This document shows, in pieces, positions 38,639 through 47,022 of a DNA stretch of 64,000 bases. Within the stretch, counting starts at the first letter, position 1. Every line of letters begins with the position of its first letter. Origin of the DNA: Acidobacteriota bacterium. Its GTDB lineage: Bacteria > Acidobacteriota > Holophagae > Holophagales > Holophagaceae. Position numbers and translations under genes: made by a program. The notes below the pieces were generated by a model. That model was not told the DNA's origin, did not search any database, and saw nothing but the letters and a program-made list of their open reading frames with translations. Location: the NCBI GenBank assembly GCA_016195985.1, contig JACPYP010000029.1, positions 170,092-234,091 of the forward strand, written 5' to 3'.

Positions 38639-39493
38639 ATGGGCGGAGTTCCTTCTCGGTCCCAGGGCGTTGTGGGATTGGCCGGAGACGGCTGGGGGGC
38701 CAGGCCCGCCCTGCGTTCCCTCCAGGCTCGTTTCTCCGCCCTGGAGGTGCTCTCGGGCGATCCCGGAGTGCTGGCCCTGCTCCGGCCTGAAGACCGTCCG
38801 GTGGCCGCCCTGCATGCGTTCTCGGCGGCGACCGTGGTGTGCGCGGGCTACCAGCCCATCGTGCCCGCCGCGCAACTGCGGGCGCACGATTTCATCAATA
38901 TCCATTACGCCCTGCTGCCGCGCTACCGGGGCATGCACTCCACGGTGTGGGCCATTCTCAACGGTGAGCCGGAACTGGGGCTCACCATCCACCTGATGAA
39001 CGAGGACGTCGACGATGGGCCGATCCTGGGCCAGTACCGCATTGCCTACGTGGCTCAAACCTCCGCCGAAGTGATGGAGGCCTGCCACGCCATCATCGCC
39101 CGGGAATTGGGCGAAGTCGTTCAAGGGTACCTGGAAGGGCGGGTCCAACCGGCGCCCCAGGACAAGTCCCTGGCGACCTGGGTGCCGCGCCGGAATCGCG
39201 CCGATTGCCGGATCGACTTCCACCAGTCCTGCGAACAAATCGCCCGTGCATTCAAGGCCCTGGTCCGGCCCTACCCCTTGCCGATGCTGGTGAGCCGAGG
39301 GGTGGAGTACGAGGTGAGCCGGGCGGAGGTCATCCACCGCCCCTACCTGTGCACCGAGGGCCGCGTGGTGAACGTGGACGGGGAAGGGGCGTGGATCAAG
39401 ATCGCGGACGGCCTGCTGCTGGTACGGGCCCTGGAGCGGGAGGGCCAGCCCGCCGCCCCCCAAGAGGTTCTGACGAGAGGACAACGGCTGTGA
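38639..39493 (+). CDS. formyl-THF-dependent sugar N-formyltransferase
   Basis: HDFINIHYALLPRYRGMHSTVWAILNGEPELGLTIHLMNEDVDDGPILGQ (Asn-His-Asp catalytic arrangement). Confidence 0.85.
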   Translation: MGGVPSRSQGVVGLAGDGWGARPALRSLQARFSALEVLSGDPGVLALLRPEDRPVAALHAFSAATVVCAGYQPIVPAAQLRAHDFINIHYALLPRYRGMHSTVWAILNGEPELGLTIHLMNEDVDDGPILGQYRIAYVAQTSAEVMEACHAIIARELGEVVQGYLEGRVQPAPQDKSLATWVPRRNRADCRIDFHQSCEQIARAFKALVRPYPLPMLVSRGVEYEVSRAEVIHRPYLCTEGRVVNVDGEGAWIKIADGLLLVRALEREGQPAAPQEVLTRGQRL

Positions 39494-40488
39494 GCAGGGA
39501 GACGAGGCCGGACCTCCGGCGCTACACGCCCGCGGACGCGGCCGCCTGGAACGCGTTCGTGGCCCGGGCCCGCAACGCGACTTTCCTCCACGACCGGCGT
39601 TTCATGGACTACCACGCGCACCGGTTCACGGAAGGGTCCTGGATGGCGGAAGCCGCTGGAGAGGTGGTGGCTGTCCTGCCCGCCAACCGCGTGGATGACC
39701 TGCTGGTGACCCACGGGGGGCTCACCTACGGCGGCTGGCTGCTGGGCCCTTCCTTGACGGCCGCGCCGTTCATGGCCCTGTTTGAGGGCTGGCTGGAGGC
39801 CCTCCAGGGCGAAGGTGTGGCACGGGTGCGCTACAAGTGCATTCCGCACATCTACCACCGCTACCCCGCGGAGGAGGATCTGTACGCCCTCTTCAGAGCC
39901 GGGGCCAGGCTGGCGCGCCGGGATCTCTCCACCGCCATCGATTTGACCTGCGCCTACCCGCCCAACGAGGACCGGCGGCGGAACCTGAATGTGTCCCGGC
40001 GGCGCGGGGTCCGCGTAGCGCCGTCGGTGGACTGGCCGGCCTACCATGCCCTGCTGGCGGAGACCCTCGCGGCCCGCCACGGCGTCCAGCCCGTGCATTC
40101 GCTGGAGGACCTTCTGACCCTTCACGGCGCGTTCCCGGAGAGGGTCCGCCTTTACGAGGCGAGGGATCCCGAGGGCGCGATGGTGGCAGGCCTGGTGCTG
40201 TTCGACACGGATACCGTGGCGCACACGCAGTACATGACCAGCGGGCCGGCCGGGAGGAAGCTCGGCGCCCTGGATGCCCTGGTGGCCCACGTGCAGGAGG
40301 AGGCGCGGGCCGGGCGGCGGTGGCTGGCCTTCGGCATCTCCACCGAGGACGAGGGCCGCGTCCTCAACGAAGGCCTGGCCTATCAGAAAGAATCCCTGGG
40401 GGGCCGGAGCATCGTGCATGACACATACGAATTCGACGTTGGACCGTCGCTCCGGCGGTACAGGGAGGGGGCCGGAGCGCAGCGCTGA
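39490..40488 (+). CDS. GNAT/FemAB-like acyltransferase
   Basis: NATFLHDRRFMDYHAHRFTEGSWMAE, LTYGGWLLGPS, LFDTDTVAHTQYMTSG; GTG start overlaps previous TGA. Confidence 0.75.
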   Translation: MSRETRPDLRRYTPADAAAWNAFVARARNATFLHDRRFMDYHAHRFTEGSWMAEAAGEVVAVLPANRVDDLLVTHGGLTYGGWLLGPSLTAAPFMALFEGWLEALQGEGVARVRYKCIPHIYHRYPAEEDLYALFRAGARLARRDLSTAIDLTCAYPPNEDRRRNLNVSRRRGVRVAPSVDWPAYHALLAETLAARHGVQPVHSLEDLLTLHGAFPERVRLYEARDPEGAMVAGLVLFDTDTVAHTQYMTSGPAGRKLGALDALVAHVQEEARAGRRWLAFGISTEDEGRVLNEGLAYQKESLGGRSIVHDTYEFDVGPSLRRYREGAGAQR

Positions 40489-40580
40489 AGCCGGATCCCG
40501 GTTCCCGGGCTTTCATGGATGGATGATTGGGATGTGGAGGGCATGTGGGAGCGAATGAGGCCAAGGATGAACAGATCGGC

Positions 40581-43500
40581 ATGGGGTCCGGCGGAGACCT
40601 GGCCCTGGCTCAAAGCCTGCTCCGCCAGGGCAACCTGCCCCAGGCCGAGATCCACCTGCGGCGGTGCCTGGCCCAGGATGCGGGGAACGAGGAAGCCGCT
40701 TCGCTGATGGCGGCGCTCGGCGAGGCCTACGGCTTCCCGGCGGGGTTCTGCCTTTCTGAGCGCGATCCCCTGGGGGGGAATGGAGAAGACCGGTTCCTGG
40801 TGATCAAGGCCTGGGGTTACGGTTTCTGGAGCGAGGGCCATCATCTCGCGGGCCAGTTGCTTCTGGCCGAACTCACCCAGCGGAAGCCGGTGGTCCTTTG
40901 GGGGACCAACTGCCTCTTCCGAAGGGATGGAGATGTGGACGCCAGCGGTCATTTCTTCGAGGGACTCTCGACGGTGAAGCTGGAAGACCTGCCCCGGTCC
41001 GGGAGCCTGTTCCCGCCCAAATGGACCTGGGACAACCTTCTGGAGGAGAACCTCCACAAGTGGGAGGGCGAGCACTCGAGGATGGCCGCCCAGCACCTGT
41101 TCGCCCGGCCTGAGCAGGTGGTGGTCAGCGACTTCTATTCGACGATCGCCTCCATCCGCCCCTGGATCGGCCCCACCTCGAAGCATTTCGGCAAGTCCGA
41201 CGACGAACTCTACGCCGAGATCTTCCAGAGCCGGCTGCGGCCCGTGGCGGCCATCGCCAGCCGCGCAGAGGCTTTCTTCGAGCGGCACATGCGCTCGCGA
41301 TCATGGATCGGCGTTCACGTGCGGGGGTCGGACAAGGTGCTGGAATCGCCCAGCCTCCCGCGGACCAATGCCGCCTACTTCGACATCATCGATCGGATCC
41401 GCGGCGAGCATCCCGGGCTCGGCGTGCTGCTCCTGACCGACTCCCTGGCCGCCGTCGACGAGTACCGCGATCGCTACGGGAAGGATCTGCTGTTCGCCGA
41501 AGCCATCCGAACCGGCGGGCAGGTGGGCGTCCATCTGGCGGGGCACGACGGCGTGGCACTGGGCGAGGAGGTGTTCATCGACACCCTGCTGGCCCTGAAA
41601 TGCGATTTCTTCCTGGGCAACCAGACCTCCAACGTCTCCCTGGCCGTGGCGAGCCTGCGGGATTGGCCCGAAGGCCGCCTCCAACTGCTGGGAGAAAGCA
41701 ACGGACGCGGAGAGAACCTGTTCCTCCACCACCGGAAACCGGCCCTTCGCCCTCCCTGCCGGTTCTGCCGGGCGCCCACGGATTTCGCCTTCAAGCGGGA
41801 AGTGCTGATGAGGCACCAGGTCGTCTACTACGAATGCAGTGGCTGCGGCTCCCTTCAGACCGAGACCCCGCACTGGATGGAGGAGGCCTATGCCGCCGAT
41901 GCCGAGGTCTATGATGCCGCCAGGGCCTCCAAGGCCTTTTTGAACGCCATGGCGCTTCAGCGCCTCCTGGAAATCATCGGAATCCGGCTGGACGATCGCT
42001 GCGCGGATTTTGGCGGCGGGGCGGGCCTCTTCGCGCGGCTGATGCGGGACACGGGCTACAACTTCCACACCTTCGATCCGCAGGATGGCGGCGCGTTCTG
42101 CCGCGGCTTCAGCTGGGAAAGCTTCGACAAGCCGGTGAAGCTGGTGACCACCTTCGAGCATGCGGAGCCCTTCGTGAATCCGGCCGTGCGGTGGGATGCC
42201 ATCTTTGCGGCGAATCCCGATGTGGTGGTGGGCGCCACCAGTCTCTATGCGGGGCAGGGCGCGGAGTGGGAGGAGCTGGCTCCCGAATCGGGACGCCACC
42301 ATTTCTTCTACGGGCCGGCGGCCCTGGGCGAGGTGGCCGCCCAGCGCGGATGGGAGGCGTACCTCCTGGGGGACTACTTCCTCTTTTCCCGGTACCCGCT
42401 GTCGGAGCGGGTCATGGCCGAGGCCGATGAGTGGGCCCAGAACCCCCGCGCCGCCTTGGATGACGGCTTCTACGAGTGGCTGAAGCGGCCCCTGGTGGCC
42501 GCCGGATTGGACGACCGGCGCCGGGCGGCCCTGGCGGAGATGCGCTCGGCCGGAGCGCGGATCGCCATCGACGGCGTCTTCTTCCGCTTCACCTCGGGCA
42601 TTGCCCGGGTGTGGAAGAACCTCCTGGCGGAATGGTCCGCCAACGGGTTCGGCGAATTCATCGTGGTGCTCGACCGGGGCCGCACGGCGCCCCGTCATTC
42701 AGGCCTCACCTACATCGACGTCCCGCCCCACAGCTACCTCAACCGGCAGTCGGACCGGGTCATGCTCCAGGAAGTCTGCGACCGCGAAGGCATCTCGCTG
42801 TTCAGTTCCACCTATTACACGACGCCTCTCACCACGCGGGCGGCCCTGATGGCCTACGACATGATCCCCGAGGTGATGGGCTTCGACCTGGAAGAGGAGC
42901 AGTGGCGGGAAAAGCGGGAGGCCATCGAGCACTGCAGCCACTTCCTGTCCATTTCCGATTCGACGACCCGGGATCTGGCGCGGTTCTTCCCGAAGATCGA
43001 TCCGGCGGACGTGGCGCTGGCCCATTGCGGGACGGATTTCCGGACCCCCTCGCCCGAGGGCGTGGAGGAATTCAAGGCGCGGCACGGCATCGACCGGCCC
43101 TATTTCCTGATCTCCGGCGTGAAGACCAGCTACAAGAACGCGCTGCTGTTCTTCAAGGCTTTCGAGCGCCTGGGAGCGGCCCGGAAGGACTACGCCATCG
43201 TCTGCACGAATTCCCGCCCCGTGCTGGAACCGGAATTCGCCGAATGCGTGGGGGAGGCGAAGGTCCATCTCCTGGTCCTGTCCGACGCCGATCTCCAATG
43301 CGCCTACGCCGGCGCCCTGGCCCTGGCCTACCCCTCCCGCTACGAGGGCTTCGGGCTTCCCATCCTGGAAGCCATGGCCTGCTCCTGCCCCGTGATCACC
43401 TGCGAGAACAGCTCCATCGGCGAAGTGGCCGGGGAGGCGGCGATCTACGTGGATCCGGACGATGTTCAGGCCATGCTGGACGCCCTCATGGCGGTGCAGG

Positions 43501-44252
43501 ACGAGGCGGTCCGCGGCGATCTGATCCTCGAGGGGCTCCGGCGCGTGGACGGCTTCTCCTGGCGGGAGATGGCCCGGAAAGTGGAGGAGGCCCTGAGCCG
43601 ATGGGCCCTCGCCGCGGCGAAGGAAGGGGCTGGCCCGAAGGCCGCTCCGCTTTCCGTTTCCGCCGGACCGGATGGGCCGCCGGCCCCTGGCGCCCAGGCC
43701 ACGGTTTCGCAGGGTCCATCAGTCCGGCGGCTTCACATCGGAGGCAAGGCGCGGGCCGAGGGGTGGGAAATCCTGGATGCCCTCCCGGGGCCTGAAGTGG
43801 ACCATGTCTGCAACGCCAGGGACCTGTCCCGCTTCGCCGATGGCACCTTCGCGGAGATCTACGCGTCCCATGTGGCCGAGCACCTGGACTACAACGGCGA
43901 GCTCCAGAGCACCTTGCTGGAATGGCACCGGGTTCTGGCGCCGGGGGGAAGGCTCTTCATCAGCGTTCCGGATCTGGACATCCTGGCGGGGCTGATGCTC
44001 GACAAGGGAAGGTACAGCATCGAAGAGCGCTTCAAGGTCATGCGCATGATCTTCGGCGGGCATGTGGATTCATACGATTACCACGTGGTGGGCCTCAACG
44101 AGGAATTCCTCGCCTCCTACCTGCTGCGCGCGGGGTTCAAGAACCTGAAGCGCGTTCCGGAATTCGGGCTGTTCCACGACACGAGTTCCAGCGCCTTCCA
44201 CGAGATTCCCATCAGCCTCAATTTCGTGGCGGAGAAAGAAGCCCATTCCTGA
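40581..44252 (+). CDS. four-module protein: GT23/NodZ-like fucosyltransferase + zinc-ribbon methyltransferase + GT4 glycosyltransferase + C-terminal class I methyltransferase
   Basis: Module 1 WIGVHVRGSDK...EEVFIDTLLALKCDFFLGNQTSNVS; module 2 CRFC...CSGCG, CADFGGGAGLFARLM; module 3 YPSRYEGFGLPILEAMACSCPVITCENSSIGEVAG; module 4 IYASHVAEHLDYN...LAPGGRLFISVPDLD. No in-frame stop from 40527. Confidence 0.88.
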   Translation: MGSGGDLALAQSLLRQGNLPQAEIHLRRCLAQDAGNEEAASLMAALGEAYGFPAGFCLSERDPLGGNGEDRFLVIKAWGYGFWSEGHHLAGQLLLAELTQRKPVVLWGTNCLFRRDGDVDASGHFFEGLSTVKLEDLPRSGSLFPPKWTWDNLLEENLHKWEGEHSRMAAQHLFARPEQVVVSDFYSTIASIRPWIGPTSKHFGKSDDELYAEIFQSRLRPVAAIASRAEAFFERHMRSRSWIGVHVRGSDKVLESPSLPRTNAAYFDIIDRIRGEHPGLGVLLLTDSLAAVDEYRDRYGKDLLFAEAIRTGGQVGVHLAGHDGVALGEEVFIDTLLALKCDFFLGNQTSNVSLAVASLRDWPEGRLQLLGESNGRGENLFLHHRKPALRPPCRFCRAPTDFAFKREVLMRHQVVYYECSGCGSLQTETPHWMEEAYAADAEVYDAARASKAFLNAMALQRLLEIIGIRLDDRCADFGGGAGLFARLMRDTGYNFHTFDPQDGGAFCRGFSWESFDKPVKLVTTFEHAEPFVNPAVRWDAIFAANPDVVVGATSLYAGQGAEWEELAPESGRHHFFYGPAALGEVAAQRGWEAYLLGDYFLFSRYPLSERVMAEADEWAQNPRAALDDGFYEWLKRPLVAAGLDDRRRAALAEMRSAGARIAIDGVFFRFTSGIARVWKNLLAEWSANGFGEFIVVLDRGRTAPRHSGLTYIDVPPHSYLNRQSDRVMLQEVCDREGISLFSSTYYTTPLTTRAALMAYDMIPEVMGFDLEEEQWREKREAIEHCSHFLSISDSTTRDLARFFPKIDPADVALAHCGTDFRTPSPEGVEEFKARHGIDRPYFLISGVKTSYKNALLFFKAFERLGAARKDYAIVCTNSRPVLEPEFAECVGEAKVHLLVLSDADLQCAYAGALALAYPSRYEGFGLPILEAMACSCPVITCENSSIGEVAGEAAIYVDPDDVQAMLDALMAVQDEAVRGDLILEGLRRVDGFSWREMARKVEEALSRWALAAAKEGAGPKAAPLSVSAGPDGPPAPGAQATVSQGPSVRRLHIGGKARAEGWEILDALPGPEVDHVCNARDLSRFADGTFAEIYASHVAEHLDYNGELQSTLLEWHRVLAPGGRLFISVPDLDILAGLMLDKGRYSIEERFKVMRMIFGGHVDSYDYHVVGLNEEFLASYLLRAGFKNLKRVPEFGLFHDTSSSAFHEIPISLNFVAEKEAHS

Positions 44253-44270
44253 AAGTGAACGAGGCCTCCC

Positions 44271-45173
44271 ATGAAAAGGACCATCCTTCTCACCGGCGCT
44301 TCTGGTTTCGTGGGCCAGCACATGGCCCGGCTGCTGCTCCGCCGGGGCTTCGATGTCACGGCGCTGCAGCGGGGGTCGCTGGGAATCACCCTTCCGCGCG
44401 GCGTGACATCCGTCTATGCGGATCTGATGGATCCGGCCTCCCTGGCGGGCCTTCCCAAGCGCTGGCACGGGGTGATTCATCTGGCCGGGGCCTCCATTCC
44501 AGCCTCCTTCCGAACCATGGCTCCAGTGGTCCAGAACGTGGCGATGTCCCTGAACTTGCTGGAGCACCTGGAGGAAGCGCGGGTGCTGCTGACCTCCAGC
44601 TGCCACGTCTACGCGCCCTCGGACCGGATGCGGCTCGAGGGGGATGCCCTGCTGCCCCAGGGCCGCTACGGGCTCAGCAAGCACCTGGTCGAGCAGATGG
44701 TGCCGCATTTCGCCCACCGCCTCGACATCCGGATCGCCCGGCCCTTCAACCATCTGGGCCCTCACCAAAGGCCCGAGCTGGTGATCCCCTCATTGCTGCG
44801 CCGGTTGGCGGCCTCCCGCGACGATGGATCGCCCGTGCTGATGCGAGGCTGGAACAGCGTCCGGGATTTCATCGATGTCCGCGACGTGGCCGAGGCCTAC
44901 CTCGCCATCCTGGAGCTGGAACGGCTGGAGCAGGCCACCTTCAACGTCTGCACCGGCCAGGCCCACAGCATCGGAGACCTGGTGGCCACCGTGCTCGGGA
45001 TCCTTGGTTCAAGGCGAGAGGTGGTGTTCGAGGGGAAGCCCAACTCATCGGATGACATTCCCTACCTGGTGGGCTCGCCGGAGCGGCTGAAGACGGTTTC
45101 CGGCTGGGACATGGGGTGGAGCCTGGAGCAAAGCCTCCGCGCCATGCTGGAATCCCTTCCCGAGGAATCCTAG
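44271..45173 (+). CDS. NAD-dependent epimerase/dehydratase (SDR extended, GDP-6-deoxy-mannose reductase-like)
   Basis: TILLTGASGFVGQHMARLLLRRG, YGLSKHLVEQM, RPFNHLGPHQRPELVIPSL, VRDFIDVRDVAEAYLAIL. Confidence 0.88.
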   Translation: MKRTILLTGASGFVGQHMARLLLRRGFDVTALQRGSLGITLPRGVTSVYADLMDPASLAGLPKRWHGVIHLAGASIPASFRTMAPVVQNVAMSLNLLEHLEEARVLLTSSCHVYAPSDRMRLEGDALLPQGRYGLSKHLVEQMVPHFAHRLDIRIARPFNHLGPHQRPELVIPSLLRRLAASRDDGSPVLMRGWNSVRDFIDVRDVAEAYLAILELERLEQATFNVCTGQAHSIGDLVATVLGILGSRREVVFEGKPNSSDDIPYLVGSPERLKTVSGWDMGWSLEQSLRAMLESLPEES

Positions 45174-46813
45174 AAAAGAGGATAGACCTCCAGCATCCGC
45201 CGGTAGGCCTGCTCCAGTCCCTTCGCGAAGCGGGCGCGGTCGCAAAGCGGAGACCGGGCGACGCGCCTCTGGAGGTGTTCCCGCATGGTGGCGAGTTGGG
45301 CCAGGTCGGCGGATAGGGCGATGGCCAGCGCCACGTAATCCTCGGCGCTGGAGGCCGCCAGGCTGTCCAGGCCCGCGGCGCTCAGGAGGCTCAGCCCCAC
45401 TCGGGCTGCGTGGAGGTTTCCGATCAGAGAAATGACGGGCACGCCCATCCACAGGGCTTCGCAGGTGGTGGTGGTGCCGTGGTAGGGATAGGTGTCCAGG
45501 GCGATATCGATCTGGCCGTAGGCCGCGAGGTGTTCCTGGGCGGCTTCGGTATGCCCCGAGAAGGTCAGCCGTTCTTCCGGGATGCCCCGGTCGGCGAACC
45601 GCTGGAGGTAGAGGCCGCGGACGGCGGGATTGGAGAAGGCGCGGGCCTTGAGAAAGAGGCGTGAGGCGGGAACCGCTTCCAGCACCTGGGACCAGAGCTC
45701 GATGGTCTCGTCCGAGATCTTGGAGGAGTGGTTGAAGGATCCGAAGGTGATGTGGCCCTTGGCGAGGGCGGGCAACGGCGCGACGGCCGGGGTGACCGGG
45801 TGGGGATCGTAGCAAAGGAAGGGCGCCGGAAGGCGGATCAGGCGCTCCGACGAAAAGGCTTCCGCGCCTTCAGGATCAGTGAGGGCGTCCACCAGCCGGT
45901 AGTCGATGAAAGGGCAGCCGGTGGTGGCGGGATAGCCCAGGTACGTGGCCTGGATGGGAGCGGGACGGAGGGCGAACACATCCAGCCGGTTGCCCGAAGT
46001 GTGCCCGCCGAGATCCACCAGGATGTCGATGTTGTCGGCTTCGATGCGCCGTGCCGCCTCGGCGTCAGAGGCCATGGAGAGATCGACGAAATGTTCGGCG
46101 AGCTGGCGAAAGCTTTCGGTGCGCTTGTCCGGTGCGTGGGTGGTTGAATAGCAGAACACCTCGAAGGCCCCGCGGTCATGGGCGCGCAGGACCGGTGCCA
46201 TGAAGAAGGAGACCGAATGGCTCCGGAAATCGCCGGAGACGTACCCGATGCGGATGCGCTCCGGACGCGGTTGGGACAGGGGTTTGGGCGGCGCTGAAGG
46301 CAGCTGGGCGCAAAGCAGGTTGTGGACGAGGGCCAGGTCTTCGCCCTCGGTGGCGACATAGTTGAGGTGAAGCAGCAGGTTGTCCCGGATGATCCGGTCC
46401 CCGGGGGCCAACTCCAGGGCCTGCTGCAGGGCTTCCAGCCCCTCGTGGACCCGGCCCTGGTGACTGAGGGACAGGCCCAGATTGGTCAAGGCGCCGTGGT
46501 CATCAGGCTTGGCGGCGAGGATGAGGCGGCAGGCCTCTTCGGTGGCGGATGGGTCTCCCAGGCGGAGGTTCGCTGCGGCCAGATTGTTGAGGGCCTCCAG
46601 CGAGCGGGGCTGGTGTTCCAGTGCGGCCCGCAGATGGACGCGAGCTTCTTCGTAGCGGCCACAGCGCATGAGCGCGGTGCCGCAGGCGAAGTGGACGGCG
46701 TAATCCGACGCGCCCGCGGCGATCGCCTGGCTGAAGGCTTCGACTGCTTCCCGCCATCGTCCCGCTTCCGCCATGGAGAAAGCCTCTGTGCGCCGCGCCT
46801 GCCTTGCATCCAT
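45170..46813 (-). CDS. TPR + OGT-like (GT41/SPINDLY-type) glycosyltransferase
   Basis: N-terminal TPRs; RIGYVSGDFRSHSVSFFMAPVL, DILVDLGGHTSGNRLDVFALRPAPIQATYLGYPATTG, LDTYPYHGTTTTCEALWMGVPVISL. Confidence 0.92.
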   Translation of the reverse strand: MDARQARRTEAFSMAEAGRWREAVEAFSQAIAAGASDYAVHFACGTALMRCGRYEEARVHLRAALEHQPRSLEALNNLAAANLRLGDPSATEEACRLILAAKPDDHGALTNLGLSLSHQGRVHEGLEALQQALELAPGDRIIRDNLLLHLNYVATEGEDLALVHNLLCAQLPSAPPKPLSQPRPERIRIGYVSGDFRSHSVSFFMAPVLRAHDRGAFEVFCYSTTHAPDKRTESFRQLAEHFVDLSMASDAEAARRIEADNIDILVDLGGHTSGNRLDVFALRPAPIQATYLGYPATTGCPFIDYRLVDALTDPEGAEAFSSERLIRLPAPFLCYDPHPVTPAVAPLPALAKGHITFGSFNHSSKISDETIELWSQVLEAVPASRLFLKARAFSNPAVRGLYLQRFADRGIPEERLTFSGHTEAAQEHLAAYGQIDIALDTYPYHGTTTTCEALWMGVPVISLIGNLHAARVGLSLLSAAGLDSLAASSAEDYVALAIALSADLAQLATMREHLQRRVARSPLCDRARFAKGLEQAYRRMLEVYPLF

Positions 46814-46921
46814 CGCTCCGCCCTCGCTCGCTTCTCCAGCCCGCCGGAATGTTCCCGCTGCTGGTATGGGGAAAGATAAGTCCTTTTTATTTAACCCTTG
46901 TTTGGAGTCTTGAAAAAAAGT

Positions 46922-46948
46922 TAAAGGTTTTCCGGCTCATATCCGAAA
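46922..46948 (+). promoter_or_regulatory. possible sigma-28-type promoter upstream of flagellin
   Basis: TAAAGG - 17 nt - CCGAAA (consensus TAAA-N16-CCGATAA); spacing one nt long. Confidence 0.35.
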
Positions 46949-46980
46949 GAAGGAGGGTCGGGGATTCCCCCAACACAACT

Positions 46981-46999
46981 TGGCAGCACGGATGCTGCC
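46981..46999 (+). promoter_or_regulatory. perfect 7-bp hairpin with CGGA loop, also matching a sigma-54 -24/-12 motif
   Basis: GGCAGCA-CGGA-TGCTGCC; TTGGCAgcacggATGCT keeps GG/GC at sigma-54 spacing. Confidence 0.5.
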
Positions 47000-47022
47000 G
47001 AACCATCATCACGGAGGATGTT

